The notes under the pieces: model-generated
Seen by the model: only the letters and a program-made list of their open reading frames with translations
Told to the model about the DNA's origin: nothing
Databases searched by the model: none
Translations under genes and position numbers: made by a program
Source of the DNA: Pseudomonadota bacterium
GTDB lineage: Bacteria; Pseudomonadota; Gammaproteobacteria; Acidiferrobacterales; Acidiferrobacteraceae
Reading direction: 5' to 3'
DNA length: 59,103 nucleotides
Assembly: GCA_021819245.1 (NCBI GenBank)
Contig: JAKARI010000015.1
Location: 1 to 59,103, forward strand
Part shown: positions 35,423 through 45,740 of the stretch, piece by piece
How positions within the stretch are numbered: position 1 is the first letter of the stretch
How the letters are laid out: the number at the start of each line of letters is the position of its first letter

Positions 35423-37594
35423 TTAAGAGCCGAGCATGAAACCATGTTGGCTAAGGGGCACAACGGGCGCTGACCCGAGCGCACCCAGGCCGTTGAGCGT
35501 GAACTCGAACATTGCGGTCGTGAATTGGGTATCGTTCAGACCGAGGGTCTTGCCCACATAAAATCCCAGTCCCCAGCAACAGCTATTGTATTGGATACCG
35601 AGATAGGACTCCAAACTCGCCGACTCCGAGAGCGAATAACTGGTCTCGATCATGGTCGACCAGCGCCCGAGTACGGGCCACTGAAGAGACGCATCCACCT
35701 GCTCCTGAACCCCCCGGATAAAGCGGTGACCCAAGGTTACGGCGGCATTGGGCTTAGGGCGCCATTCGACGTAGGCATCGCCCTCGTCGGTATGGTCGTT
35801 ATTGGGATTCCAGGCGAGCGATCCGCGCATATACCAATGCCGGGTCAGTCGCGCAGAGGCCTCGGCCGCCAGATCCGAGGTACGGTTTAGGACGCGCGTC
35901 TGGTAGGTGGCATAGACCGAGGGCCTGTGGAAGTAATAGATCTCGCCTACGCTCGCGCGCAGCCTCTGGCGGCCGGTCGAGGAATACAGGCGGGTAGTCA
36001 GACCGGCTATCAATTGGTTCGCATCAACCTGGCGATCGGGCCCGAAAAAGCTGTTGGTTCGAAACAGGTCCGTGTACGTAAAGGGCGCAGGCGCGGTGTC
36101 GAAAAACGGGATCCCCTGCTGACTGCGGTAAGGGATATACAGGTAAGAGAGTTCCGGTTCCAGGGTCTGGCGGCCGCCCCCCGAAAACGTACGCTCGAAC
36201 ACCAGGCCGTCGGTAAGGCTTGCCTCCGGAGTGGTCCTGTGGATGGCGGGCTGCCCGGCAATCCAGTAGTCGGTCTCGCGCAGGGCGATCCGGGGATCTA
36301 CGAAGCCGGCGGGCCAGCGCCATGGATAACTCAATGCCGGGGTCAGGTCCAGGCGATCGGCGGGGCCCGCGCCCCCGCTCGCGAAGCGCACCGCGCTTGC
36401 CTTCAGGTCATAATGCAGGCGGTCGGGCTTGGCCGTGCCGCGTGTATTCACAAATAGTCCCGGGATCTCTTCATAGGGCTCGTAGGCCGCGCCGATGCTC
36501 GTATCGAGGAGCTGGTAGGTGCTGCTCTCGATCTGCAGCCGCAGGCGCCGCCCCGAGTAACCGACCTCGCCCAGTTGCGGGAGATCGACCTGGCTCGCGA
36601 GCGCGAAATTCGCGCTAAAATCGGTATAAAAGGCCGGGTCGGAGACCCGATTGTAGTTTATGCTGGCCCACCAGTAGGGGTTGAAGACCTGATTGTGGGC
36701 AATGTGCAGGGCGTAGCGCGAACCACCATAGACACGGTCGGCGGGGATGTAGTCGATGCGATCCGAACCGCTATATCCAAGCCCCAGATAACGGAAATGG
36801 TTGCGAAGCAGCACCCCGCGCCGCGTCAGAATCTCGGGCGTGGTGGTCAGATCATAGTTCGGGGCAAGATTCCAGTAATAGGGGATCGACAACATGATCC
36901 CCGAATTGCTCGCGGTGCCATAGCGCGGCGGAAGAAAGCCGGACTTGCGCTTGGAGGATATGGGAAAGCTCAAGTAAGGCCAGTAGAAGATCGGGACGCC
37001 ATGAAAATACACGCGCGCATTGGTCGCCACGCCGACGTCCTTCGTGTAGTTCAAGTGGAGCCGATCGGCGTCGATGTACCAGACTTTGGTACCCTCCGGA
37101 CACATCGTGTAGCGCGTATCCTTGATGTCCGACTTGTGGCGGCTGCGCAATACGACCAGAAGCGCGCGCCCGCGCGCGTTGCTGCCTGGGAGCGAGAAGC
37201 GTACGACGCGGGCGACACCCTGGCCCGTGACCCGGTTCACATGCAGGTAGTGGGCGCGCAGCACACCGCCCCGGGCATTGGTCACACGCACATGCCCTAT
37301 CGCCGTAAATGCGTTGGTCCGGCGATTAAACCGAACGCGATCGGCGCGCACCGTCTCCGTCCCATAGGTCAGGACGACCTGTCCGCTGAACACGGATATG
37401 CCGTCGGCAAAGGCGCGCGCCTTGTCGGCCACGACATGGGCGATCTTGTGGCCCCCACGGGTGCCCACGAACGGAGTCGGATGGGCGGCGGGCGGGGGGC
37501 ATAGGGCGCTCGCGCTGCCACAATACATACACAACAGCAGGAGCCCCGTCGAAGAACGCGCAGCAACGATCCGGGGCATCGGGGTGTCGGTCAA
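35423..37594 (-). CDS. lptD: LPS-assembly outer membrane protein LptD
   Basis: A 723-residue outer membrane barrel that inserts LPS, with LptE. A signal peptide (RIVAARSSTGLLLLCMYC region) is followed by a LptA-like jellyroll (residues 60-190, YGTETVRADRVRFNRRTNA) and a C-terminal barrel ending in GSAPVVPLSQHGFMLGS. YFHGVPIFYWPYLSFPI is a conserved LptD motif. The start is TTG 37594 or ATG 37579; neither has a clear ribosome site. It is divergent from amgK. Confidence 0.93.
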   Translation of the reverse strand: MTDTPMPRIVAARSSTGLLLLCMYCGSASALCPPPAAHPTPFVGTRGGHKIAHVVADKARAFADGISVFSGQVVLTYGTETVRADRVRFNRRTNAFTAIGHVRVTNARGGVLRAHYLHVNRVTGQGVARVVRFSLPGSNARGRALLVVLRSRHKSDIKDTRYTMCPEGTKVWYIDADRLHLNYTKDVGVATNARVYFHGVPIFYWPYLSFPISSKRKSGFLPPRYGTASNSGIMLSIPYYWNLAPNYDLTTTPEILTRRGVLLRNHFRYLGLGYSGSDRIDYIPADRVYGGSRYALHIAHNQVFNPYWWASINYNRVSDPAFYTDFSANFALASQVDLPQLGEVGYSGRRLRLQIESSTYQLLDTSIGAAYEPYEEIPGLFVNTRGTAKPDRLHYDLKASAVRFASGGAGPADRLDLTPALSYPWRWPAGFVDPRIALRETDYWIAGQPAIHRTTPEASLTDGLVFERTFSGGGRQTLEPELSYLYIPYRSQQGIPFFDTAPAPFTYTDLFRTNSFFGPDRQVDANQLIAGLTTRLYSSTGRQRLRASVGEIYYFHRPSVYATYQTRVLNRTSDLAAEASARLTRHWYMRGSLAWNPNNDHTDEGDAYVEWRPKPNAAVTLGHRFIRGVQEQVDASLQWPVLGRWSTMIETSYSLSESASLESYLGIQYNSCCWGLGFYVGKTLGLNDTQFTTAMFEFTLNGLGALGSAPVVPLSQHGFMLGS

Positions 37595-37667
37595 ATGTCA
37601 ATGGCGGCTAAAATCGCATACAATCGCCCGCCGAGGCAAGGCCTCGCCAGGTTAAAGGAGAAATTTC

Positions 37668-38657
37668 GTGACTGACGACAAGCGCTTGGCCGCCGTCACG
37701 CAATTCGCAAGACGGGTGCTGGGCACTCCGGAGTTCACCATCGCGCCGGCATCGTCCGACGCGAGCTTTCGGCGTTACTTCCGCATCTGCCGGGGCGCGG
37801 ACTCCTGGATTGCCATGGACGCCCCGCCGGAAAAGGAGGAGCTAGGACCGTTTGTCAGGATCGCGCAACGGTTCGGCGCCCTGGGCCTCCATGTACCGGA
37901 GGTGCTGGCCTGCGATCTCGACGCCGGCCTTGCCCTGCTGACCGACCTCGGATGCCTCCCCTACCTCAGCACACTCAACGATGCGACCGCCGACCGCCTT
38001 TACGGCGACGCCCTGGGGGCGCTGGTGGTTCTCCAGACCGGGACCTTCTCCGACCCCGGCTTCCTGCCGCCCTACGATGAGACCCTGCTGCGCCGGGAGA
38101 TGGAGCTCTTTCCCGAGTGGTACCTGCGCGGATATCTGGGCCAGGCGGTCAGCGCCGCCACGCGCCACGTGCTCGATCGAGCCTTCGACAACCTGATCAC
38201 ATGCGCGCTCCATCAGCCCCAGGTCTGGGTACACCGCGATTATCACTCGCGCAATTTGCTGGTCAGCACGAGGCATAACCCGGGCATCCTGGATTTCCAG
38301 GATGCGGTGCACGGCCCGATTACCTACGACCTCGTCTCCCTGCTCAAGGATTGCTATGTGGCGTGGCCCAGGGAACGCGTAGTCGACTGGGTCAACGGGT
38401 ATTGTCAGCTCGCCCGCGAATCCGGGCTCCATCGGTGCGAGGACGAGGGGGTTTTTCTCGAATGGTTCGACCGCATGGGCATTCAACGGCATCTGAAGGT
38501 TGCGGGGATATTCGCGAGGCTCTCTCTGCGTGACGGCAAACCGGGGTATCTCGGCGACCTGCCGCAAACGATGCGTTACCTGCGAGAGGCGACCGCGCTC
38601 TACCCCGACCTAGACGAGCTGCACGCCTTTTTGCAGGCGCTCCCGGAGCGCCCATGA
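37668..38657 (+). CDS. amgK: Cell-wall amino-sugar kinase AmgK
   Basis: A 329-residue aminoglycoside-phosphotransferase-fold kinase. VHRDYHSRNLLV is the catalytic loop (HxD-x4-N) and ILDFQDAVHGPITYDLVSL the DFxD-like metal motif. In Pseudomonas AmgK phosphorylates N-acetylmuramate/GlcNAc at the anomeric position for peptidoglycan recycling. The GTG has AAAGGAG upstream. It overlaps murU by 4 bases, the expected partner order, and is divergent from lptD. Confidence 0.92.
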   Translation: MTDDKRLAAVTQFARRVLGTPEFTIAPASSDASFRRYFRICRGADSWIAMDAPPEKEELGPFVRIAQRFGALGLHVPEVLACDLDAGLALLTDLGCLPYLSTLNDATADRLYGDALGALVVLQTGTFSDPGFLPPYDETLLRREMELFPEWYLRGYLGQAVSAATRHVLDRAFDNLITCALHQPQVWVHRDYHSRNLLVSTRHNPGILDFQDAVHGPITYDLVSLLKDCYVAWPRERVVDWVNGYCQLARESGLHRCEDEGVFLEWFDRMGIQRHLKVAGIFARLSLRDGKPGYLGDLPQTMRYLREATALYPDLDELHAFLQALPERP

Positions 38658-39316
38658 AGGCCATGATCCTGGCCGCCGGCCGCGGCACGCGCATGCGGGC
38701 GCTGACCGACACCCTGCCTAAGCCGCTTTTGACGGTCCGCGATACCCCGCTGCTCGACCGCCTGATAGGCCAGCTCGCGACCGCGGGATTTACCGACATT
38801 GTCATAAACGTCGCGTACCTGGGCGGAAAGATCCGCGAGCATTTGGGGACGGGGGCCCATCTATCGGTCACCATCCGCTACTCGGACGAAGGTCCGGCCG
38901 GGCTCGAGACCGGCGGGGGCATTCGGCGCGCCCTGCCGCTTTTGGGGCACGAACCGTTCCTTGTCGTCAACGGCGACATCTACACCGATTACGACTTTTC
39001 GCGCCTGCCCGCGGCGCCGGCCGCCCTTGCCCATCTGGTCCTTGCGGACAATCCCGACCACCATCCGCAGGGGGATTTTGGGCTATGCGACGGACGGGTG
39101 ACGGATTCTGCGCCGCGGCTGACGTTCACCGGGATAGGCGTCTACCGGGCGACGCTCTTTGCCGAAATGACCGCGGACCGCTTTCCTCTGGCGCCGCTCC
39201 TGCGTCGCGCGATCCTTCAGGGACTGGTGACAGGCGAGCACCACCGCGGCCTATGGACCGACGTCGGCACACCCGAGCGGCTCGCCGCCCTGAATGCCGC
39301 CGGAATGGACCGATGA
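38654..39316 (+). CDS. murU: N-acetylmuramate alpha-1-phosphate uridylyltransferase
   Basis: A 220-residue nucleotidyltransferase. AMILAAGRGTRMRALTDTLPKPL is the NTP-binding loop with the conserved Lys, and VVNGDIYTDYDF the metal-binding Asp. It converts MurNAc-1-phosphate to UDP-MurNAc, completing the recycling bypass with AmgK. It overlaps both neighbours with ATGA junctions. Confidence 0.92.
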   Translation: MKAMILAAGRGTRMRALTDTLPKPLLTVRDTPLLDRLIGQLATAGFTDIVINVAYLGGKIREHLGTGAHLSVTIRYSDEGPAGLETGGGIRRALPLLGHEPFLVVNGDIYTDYDFSRLPAAPAALAHLVLADNPDHHPQGDFGLCDGRVTDSAPRLTFTGIGVYRATLFAEMTADRFPLAPLLRRAILQGLVTGEHHRGLWTDVGTPERLAALNAAGMDR

Positions 39317-39750
39317 CCGGCCGCGAGGAGGTGGCGTTACCAGCCACGCTCACCGCAGATCTGCGCGCGCGGTGGCTTGCCCTGGTCGACATTGCCGTGT
39401 GGGGTGATCTGAAAAGCGAACAGCTGGGGCTCTTGGGCCGGATGCGCAAGCGTATCCTGGAGCTCGGCGAACGACTCAAATCGCTGGATGCGGACCGCGC
39501 ATGGATCCCCATAAGGCGTGAACGTATCAAGAATCTGCTTGGATCGTGCTTAAGTGCGCGCGAGGCCCTGCTGCTTGCGGAACGCGCCGCTCAAGGGGTC
39601 ACGGGCGGTGGCGACGCCGACGCCCTGTCTCAGGCGTTCGTTGACCTGCATCGGATCGTAACCGTGGAGCTTGCGAGACACGAGAACACATGGGCCGAAA
39701 CGCTCCAGGCCTTGAATAAGGGGAGCTTGCAGGACGCCGGTGACGAGTAA
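39313..39750 (+). CDS. Hypothetical helical protein downstream of murU
   Basis: A 145-residue protein I do not recognise. It is predicted mostly alpha-helical with many charged residues, no signal peptide and no membrane helix. It overlaps murU by 4 bases, so it is translated with it. Its Trp, Arg and Glu pattern gives no catalytic hint. A strong terminator follows at once, making it the last gene of the amgK-murU operon. Confidence 0.7.
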   Translation: MTGREEVALPATLTADLRARWLALVDIAVWGDLKSEQLGLLGRMRKRILELGERLKSLDADRAWIPIRRERIKNLLGSCLSAREALLLAERAAQGVTGGGDADALSQAFVDLHRIVTVELARHENTWAETLQALNKGSLQDAGDE

Positions 39751-39779
39751 AAGAGGCCGTGTCACCGACACGGCCTCTT
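39751..39779. terminator. Bidirectional terminator
   Basis: A perfect 13-bp inverted repeat with a 3-base loop, flanked by A on one side and T on the other, starts right after the stop codon of the preceding gene. It separates it from the convergent histone-like gene and can serve both. Confidence 0.9.
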
Positions 39780-39794
39780 ACGGCCCCGCACGGG

Positions 39795-40049
39795 CTACTT
39801 CTTGGCGCGCGACTTCTTTTTGGCGGCCGATGCCCTGGCTGCCGGCCTCTTGGTCACCGACTTGGCGCGCGACTTGGCCGCCGACGTCCGGGTTGACGCC
39901 TTTTTCGATGCGGCCTTTTTCACCGACGCCTTCTTCATCGGTGCCTTTTTCGTCACCGATTTTTTAGTGGCGGTTTTTTTGACCGATGCCTTTGCCGGCG
40001 CGCCTTTTCGCACTGTCTTCTTGGGCGCCGCCTTCTTCTTTATTGCCAT
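39795..40049 (-). CDS. Histone H1-like Lys/Ala-rich DNA-binding protein
   Basis: An 84-residue protein composed almost only of Lys, Ala, Ser, Thr, Arg and Val, with repeated KK(A/S)xxKKA units. It has the make-up of bacterial H1-like proteins (AlgP, HupN, BpH1) and would bind DNA non-specifically or compact the nucleoid. AAGGAG lies seven bases before the ATG. Its start codes KKKAAPKK, whose 23-base coding stretch (40018-40040) recurs at the end of adk (59077-59099). Confidence 0.82.
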   Translation of the reverse strand: MAIKKKAAPKKTVRKGAPAKASVKKTATKKSVTKKAPMKKASVKKAASKKASTRTSAAKSRAKSVTKRPAARASAAKKKSRAKK

Positions 40050-40938
40050 ACGCTCACTCCTTCGTTCAAGTTAAGAGCTGCGCTCCGCCAACTCTCCGCC
40101 TCCCTTTGTTCGGGCGTCGGGGCAAGGAGCCAACCGGCCATTGCGCGACCGAAATGCCGTATCGGCCACATGTTGCGAGCGCGATATCTCGTGACGCGCC
40201 CAGTTCCCACCATAAACGGCGCAACTGTTTCCCTCACATCACGAGATCGCGGCACCGTCAAGCCTAACTGTAACAGCGATACCAATATTTGCAAACAATT
40301 TGCCGAGCGGTATTGCATGAAATCTCGTGCCGCGGCGCCAGCCCCACCTGAATGCCTCCCGCAGCGGGCTCGCTCTACGCGTGCCGGGAGACATGAACGC
40401 ACGTCGGATCGCTTCTCGCCTGCGCGCGGCCCATCAAGACCCGCGTGATCGGAATGCCGCGCAACCCGCAGGCATGGGCGAGCCGGCCGGGTGGATTGGT
40501 CAATGGCGGGACGCGCGGCGCGATGGGCCGAATCGCCGGTACGACGGCGGCCTTAAAGCCGATGACGGCCGGACGGGTCTTCAATCCGGCAGGGGATGAA
40601 ACGACGTGGTGGGCCAGACGGAGGGCCGCGCCAACCGGATCGTGAGAGCGTCGACGGCGAGCCCCCCGCGCCCGCTCTCGCAACCCCGTGCCAAGACGTG
40701 ACGGTAACACCGCGGGGGCCGAGTGTCTGCGCGCGCCGGCACCTTTCAGTGTGAGGGCGCGGTCCCTGGCGGCCTATGGGGCCGGCGGCGCGACTGGCGC
40801 GGATCGCCGGACCATGCGAAAGGCGCAGGGGCGGCCCTGTCATGGGCGGCAAGACGGGCGCGGCCTAGGGAGCAGGACCATGTGATCTGCTAGAATGGCG
40901 CGCGCGGCAAGGGGCCGTTTGGTGTGGTGGACACGACA
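40050..40938. other. Long intergenic region without recognised gene
   Basis: About 890 bases in which I find no convincing gene on either strand. The histone-like gene's promoter may be TTGCAA-N16-TACAGT on the minus strand near 40265-40292. A TAGAAT at 40891-40896 may be the ugd -10 element, without a good -35. A 66-residue plus-strand frame at 40445-40645 reads smoothly but resembles no family I know. The stretch may hold an untranslated RNA or a decayed gene. Confidence 0.4.
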
Positions 40939-42285
40939 ATGCAGCTAACGGTGATAGGCACGGGCTATGTGGGGCTGGTAACGGGCGCGTGCTTCGCGGA
41001 GATGGGCAACGAGGTCACATGCGTCGACATAGACGAGCGCAAGATCGAGAACTTAAAGCGGGGCATACTGCCTATCTATGAGCCGGGGCTCGAGACGATC
41101 GTAAGCGGCAACGTGAGCGCCGGACGGCTGCGATTTACCACATCCCTGCAAAACGCCCTGGCTACGAGCGATGTGTACTTCATAGCGGTGGGTACGCCGC
41201 CCAATGAGGACGGGTCGGCGGACCTGCGGCATGTCCTCGATGTGGCGCATGACATAGGCCGCCATCTTGGCCACTACGCCATCATCGTCGACAAGTCGAC
41301 GGTGCCGGTGGGGACCGCACGGCGCGTGCACGAGGCCATCGCCGCGGAGCTTGAGGCGCGCGCGGCCGACATCCCTTTCGACGTGGTGAGCAATCCGGAG
41401 TTTTTGAAAGAGGGCGACGCGGTTGCCGATTTCATGCGGCCCGATCGGGTCATCATCGGGTGCGAATCCGATACCGCGCGCGACCGGATGCGGGACCTGT
41501 ATGCGACCTTCATGCGCAACCATGAGCGCCTGCTGTTTATGAGCGTGCGCGCGGCAGAGATGACGAAATATGCGGCCAACGCCATGCTCGCGACGAAGAT
41601 TTCGTTTATCAATGAGATCGCAAACCTGTGTGAACACCTGGACGTGGACGTGGAGAGCGTCCGGCGCGGCATAGGCTCGGATAGCCGCATAGGCTACTCA
41701 TTCATCTATCCGGGCTGCGGCTACGGCGGGTCGTGTTTCCCCAAGGACGTCAAGGCCCTCATCCGCATGGCCGCTGATTGCGGATTCGAGCCGACGGTCC
41801 TAAGGGCGGTCGAGGCCCGCAATGAACAGCAAAAGCACCTGCTTTTTGCGCACATCACCCGCGAATACGGTCATGACCTCAAGGGCCGGCGCTTCGCCCT
41901 CTGGGGGCTTGCCTTCAAGCCCGGGACGGATGACATGCGCGAGGCCTCGTCTCTCGTGCTGCTAGACGCCCTGATCGCGGCGGGCGCGACGGTTGCGGCC
42001 TATGACCCGGTGGCGTCGCGCACGGCGCGCGCCGAGCTTCCGGAATCCTGGTTCGACAACGGCGCACTCGCGATCGTGGGGGATCAATATCAGGCCCTGG
42101 AGGGCGCCGACGCCCTGATCCTGGTAACGGAATGGAAACCATTCCGGCACCCGGATTTTGAGCGCATGGCCCGCCTTTTGAAAGAACCGCGCATCTTCGA
42201 CGGCCGCAACCAGTACGACCCGCAACGGCTGGCCGAGGCGGGATTCCGCTACACCGGGATCGGGCGATCCAATATTGGTCAATGA
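40939..42285 (+). CDS. ugd: UDP-glucose 6-dehydrogenase
   Basis: A 448-residue NAD-dependent enzyme making UDP-glucuronate. [20 protein letters not shown] is the Rossmann start. The catalytic Cys lies in [18 protein letters not shown], and [19 protein letters not shown] and [13 protein letters not shown] are signature stretches. ATG 40939 is favoured over GTG 40924. Its product feeds the ArnA decarboxylase encoded in the arn operon 4 kb away, and also capsule or exopolysaccharide routes. Confidence 0.96.
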   Translation: MQLTVIGTGYVGLVTGACFAEMGNEVTCVDIDERKIENLKRGILPIYEPGLETIVSGNVSAGRLRFTTSLQNALATSDVYFIAVGTPPNEDGSADLRHVLDVAHDIGRHLGHYAIIVDKSTVPVGTARRVHEAIAAELEARAADIPFDVVSNPEFLKEGDAVADFMRPDRVIIGCESDTARDRMRDLYATFMRNHERLLFMSVRAAEMTKYAANAMLATKISFINEIANLCEHLDVDVESVRRGIGSDSRIGYSFIYPGCGYGGSCFPKDVKALIRMAADCGFEPTVLRAVEARNEQQKHLLFAHITREYGHDLKGRRFALWGLAFKPGTDDMREASSLVLLDALIAAGATVAAYDPVASRTARAELPESWFDNGALAIVGDQYQALEGADALILVTEWKPFRHPDFERMARLLKEPRIFDGRNQYDPQRLAEAGFRYTGIGRSNIGQ

Positions 42286-42349
42286 GAAGACCTGGTACAG
42301 GTTGACAGGGGAAGGCGGTCATCGTAGCGTGGTCGCGCGAGGAGGATTC

Positions 42350-43360
42350 ATGGCCCACACGACGCACTCAATAGAAGAACTTTTTGCACGCCCGTTTTTC
42401 GATCTCCTGTTCGAGGCGCATACGGTCCACAGGCAGCACTTCTGCGCCCACGAGATTCAGATCAGCACCCTGCTTTCGATCAAGACCGGGGGCTGCCCGG
42501 AGGATTGCGGTTACTGCCCGCAGTCCCGGCGTCATGACACCGACGTTCCGGACGAGGCCCTGCTTAGCGTCGAGGAGGTGCTGGCCGCGGCGCGGCGGGC
42601 CAAGGCCAACGGCGCCGGGCGTTTTTGCATGGGGGCGGCGTGGCGGGGCCCCAAGGAGCGGGATCTCAAGCGCGTCACGGAGATGGTCGCCGCGATCCGC
42701 GGCCTTGGACTCGAGACCTGCGCGACGCTGGGGCTTTTGCGCGAGGGACAGGCCGAGCAGCTGGCCGAGGCGGGGCTGGATTATTACAACCATAACCTCG
42801 ATACCAGCCCGGAATTCTATGGAAAGGTGATCGGCACGCGGACCTACGAGGATCGTCACGAGACGCTCGCGCGGGTCCGCAGGGCCGGCCTCAAGGTCTG
42901 TTGCGGGGGCATTGTCGGCATGGGCGAGACGCGGCGCGACCGCGCCGGACTCATAGCCGAACTTGCAGCGCTTGATCCGCCGCCGGAGAGCGTGCCGATC
43001 AATCTTCTGGTACGCGTCCCCGGCACACCGCTCATGGACCAGCCGAGCCTCGAACCCTTTGAGTTCGTGCGCACCATTGCGGTCGCGCGCCTGTGCCTGC
43101 CGGCAAGCCGCGTGCGCATCGCCGCAGGCCGCGAGGGCATGAGCGAGGAGCTGCAGGCGTTATGCTATTTCGCCGGCGCCAACTCGATCTTCTCGGGCGA
43201 TGTGCTGCTGACTACACCCAATCCCAAACGCGCCGCCGATGAGGCCTTGTTTGCCAAGCTCGGGCTCAGGTCCTGCGCGGCCGGGGCCGAAGCGGCGGCG
43301 GCGACAACGGATCGGGCGGCCATTCATGACGAGGGTAGCGGGCCGCGAGTGCACGCCTGA
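42350..43360 (+). CDS. bioB: Biotin synthase
   Basis: A 336-residue radical SAM enzyme inserting sulfur into dethiobiotin. [13 protein letters not shown] holds the 4Fe-4S motif; [27 protein letters not shown] and [12 protein letters not shown] follow, and Arg in RIAAGRE ligates the 2Fe-2S cluster. GAGGAGG precedes ATG 42350; the frame upstream is spurious. The last 95 bases overlap the end of hrpB on the other strand. Confidence 0.96.
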   Translation: MAHTTHSIEELFARPFFDLLFEAHTVHRQHFCAHEIQISTLLSIKTGGCPEDCGYCPQSRRHDTDVPDEALLSVEEVLAAARRAKANGAGRFCMGAAWRGPKERDLKRVTEMVAAIRGLGLETCATLGLLREGQAEQLAEAGLDYYNHNLDTSPEFYGKVIGTRTYEDRHETLARVRRAGLKVCCGGIVGMGETRRDRAGLIAELAALDPPPESVPINLLVRVPGTPLMDQPSLEPFEFVRTIAVARLCLPASRVRIAAGREGMSEELQALCYFAGANSIFSGDVLLTTPNPKRAADEALFAKLGLRSCAAGAEAAAATTDRAAIHDEGSGPRVHA

Positions 43361-45740
43361 GATCGGCATAGGCCGTTCGCCAAAAGCCCGCAAGGTCGGA
43401 GGTCACCTGGAGCGGGCGGCGCGCGGGCGAGAGCAGCTCCAACGTCACTGCGATTCGGCCGGCATCCAGCCGCGGGGTCTCCCTCATGCCAAAAAACTCC
43501 TGCACGGGGGCGGCGAGCACCGGGGCCGTGCCTTCGGGGTAGCGCAGCGGGTAACGCCGGCCGGAACGCAGCGCCATCGCGGCCGGCGCCAGGCGCTCGA
43601 GCGCGAGCCGTTGCGCGGGAGAGATAAGGCCGTGGCGCAGGCCAGCGGCGACGTCGACCGATGCCCTGGTATCCTGTCCGGCAGGCCCGACCACGGCGGC
43701 TGCGAGCCAGCGGGCGGCTTCATTCACGAGCGCGGCCTCACCGACATCGGGCCAGTCCTCGGCCGGCCGTACGGACCGGATCCAGGCAAGCCTGGCGCGC
43801 ACGGCGCGCGCCTCCTCCGTCCAGGGAAGCGCGGTCAGGCCCGTGTCCCGCAACGCCGCCTCGAGGGCCCCCACGAGGTCCGCATCCATGGGGACGGGGG
43901 AGGGGACCGTGCGCAGCCGAATCTCGCCCAGGCGCCGCTCCCTCGTGGCAGAAAAGCCGTGCGTGCGCTCATCCCACCATACCCGCACGTGCTCGGTTGC
44001 GGATTGCTCCGCACGAGCCCATGCCGGACCGCGCAGGGGAACGGCGAGCCGGATCCAGGGACCCTCAGCGGTCTCCTCGACCTCCAGCGCGAGCAGCGTC
44101 TCCTCGCGGCTCAACGGATCGGCGCGCGCGATGCGCGAGCGTGGTCCGCACGCGAGCTTGAAGACTGCCGTGTCACCGGTCTCCACGCGCCGGGCGATGC
44201 GATCGCCATAGACCGGCACGAGCAGCCCGGCCAGCACATCGTCGTCGGCGCCCTCGCCATTCCAGGCCGGCACACGCGCGCGGCGAGCGAGACGGCGCAT
44301 GCGCTGGCCCACGACGGAGTCCGGATGCCGGCGCAGCCACGCAAGCCTGGTTGCGAGCGCGGCGTCGTCCCGATCACGAATCGCGCCGCCCTCCTCAAGG
44401 ACCGCTGCCAGGGCGCAGATCAGGGGATGAAGGGCGGGCTCGGCCTGGGCCAGGGCCGAGCCGAGGCGCGGGTGAAGCCCGTAGGCCACGGTCCGGCGGC
44501 CGGCGGCCGTGATCGACCCATCACTATGGGCGAGCCCCAGGCCGGCGAGATGCCGGCGCGCGGCGGCAAGGGCCGATTTCGGGGGCGGTGTCAGCCAATC
44601 GAGGCCGGCGGCGTCCGGCGTACCCCAGGCGGCGAGATCGAGCGCGAACGCGCCGAGATCCGTGTGCTCGATCTCCGGCCGGGCGAAACGCGGGCGGCCA
44701 CGCTGGTCCGCCTGCGTCCACAGACGCAGGCAGCGCCCGGGCCGCACGCGCCCGGCGCGCCCGGCGCGCTGGTCGGCGATATCTTGGCTCGCAGGCATCG
44801 TCACGAGGCGCGCAAAGCCATTGCCATGATCAAAAGAGGCCGTACGCATGAGGCCTGTATCCACGACGCCATCGACGCGCGGCAGGGTGATGCTGCTTTG
44901 CGCGACCGCGCTGGCCAGGATGACGCGGCGCGGCCCATCGGGGGCGCGCACCCTGTCCTGCTCGGCCGCCGACATCGCACCATGCAGGCGGCACAGCACG
45001 AGACCCGCCGCAGCCATATCGCCGGCCAGCGCCCGCTCGCATTGCACGATCTCGCGCATGCCGGGCAGAAATACCAGCACATCGCCGGAGGTGTCCGTAA
45101 GGATGCGCTGCACGCCATCGCGCACCCGGGCGTCGAGGCGCGCAGGGGCGGCCCCCTGCAGATACTCGATCGCCACCGGGAATTGGCGGCCCTGCGATTG
45201 CACGAGCGGCGCATTGGGAAAGTGCTGGGTCAAGGCCTCGCCCGCGAGTGTCGCCGACATGAGCAGGATGCGCAGATCGGGGCGCAGGCCCGACTGGATA
45301 TCGCGCACCAGGGCAAGCCCGAGATCGGTGGCCAGATGCCGCTCATGGACCTCATCGAAGATAACAAGGCCGGTATCCGCGAGCTCGGGGTCGCGTTGCA
45401 GGCGGCGGGTCAGCACGCCCTCGGTCATAACCTCGATGCGGGTGGCGCCCGAGATCGCGGCCTCGCAGCCGGTACGGTAGCCAATGGTCGCCCCGGGGCG
45501 CTCATGAAGGGCGGACGCCATCCATTCACAGGCAAGTCGCGCGGCGAGCCGGCGCGGCTCGAGCATGAGGATCTTGCGCGACCCCAGCACCGGGAGATCG
45601 AGCAGCGCAGGCGGGATGGTCGTCGTCTTGCCGCTGCCGGTCGGTGCCGACAGGAGCACTACGCCATGGCGCGATAGCGCCGCCTTGAGATCACTGATGC
45701 ATGCGCCGACCGGCAGTGCGCCGGGCCCCGGACCGTTCAC
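43266..45740 (-). CDS. hrpB: ATP-dependent RNA helicase HrpB
   Basis: An 824-residue DExH-box helicase. Walker A is [13 protein letters not shown], motif II is DEVH ([11 protein letters not shown]), motif III is SAT, and [14 protein letters not shown] is motif VI. The C-terminal HrpB domain ends [15 protein letters not shown], the family's usual end. It may act in RNA processing. The start overlaps arnD by 4 bases, so it closes the arn transcript. Its 3' end overlaps bioB antisense by 95 bases. Confidence 0.95.
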   Translation of the reverse strand: MNGPGPGALPVGACISDLKAALSRHGVVLLSAPTGSGKTTTIPPALLDLPVLGSRKILMLEPRRLAARLACEWMASALHERPGATIGYRTGCEAAISGATRIEVMTEGVLTRRLQRDPELADTGLVIFDEVHERHLATDLGLALVRDIQSGLRPDLRILLMSATLAGEALTQHFPNAPLVQSQGRQFPVAIEYLQGAAPARLDARVRDGVQRILTDTSGDVLVFLPGMREIVQCERALAGDMAAAGLVLCRLHGAMSAAEQDRVRAPDGPRRVILASAVAQSSITLPRVDGVVDTGLMRTASFDHGNGFARLVTMPASQDIADQRAGRAGRVRPGRCLRLWTQADQRGRPRFARPEIEHTDLGAFALDLAAWGTPDAAGLDWLTPPPKSALAAARRHLAGLGLAHSDGSITAAGRRTVAYGLHPRLGSALAQAEPALHPLICALAAVLEEGGAIRDRDDAALATRLAWLRRHPDSVVGQRMRRLARRARVPAWNGEGADDDVLAGLLVPVYGDRIARRVETGDTAVFKLACGPRSRIARADPLSREETLLALEVEETAEGPWIRLAVPLRGPAWARAEQSATEHVRVWWDERTHGFSATRERRLGEIRLRTVPSPVPMDADLVGALEAALRDTGLTALPWTEEARAVRARLAWIRSVRPAEDWPDVGEAALVNEAARWLAAAVVGPAGQDTRASVDVAAGLRHGLISPAQRLALERLAPAAMALRSGRRYPLRYPEGTAPVLAAPVQEFFGMRETPRLDAGRIAVTLELLSPARRPLQVTSDLAGFWRTAYADLRRALAARYPRHEWPPDPLSPPPLRPRPRRT

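Noticed and set aside
43239-45677. 812-residue open frame antisense to hrpB
   Set aside because: High GC keeps the opposite strand open. The reading on the minus strand is a complete HrpB with all helicase motifs; the plus frame has a low-complexity Arg/Gly-rich composition.
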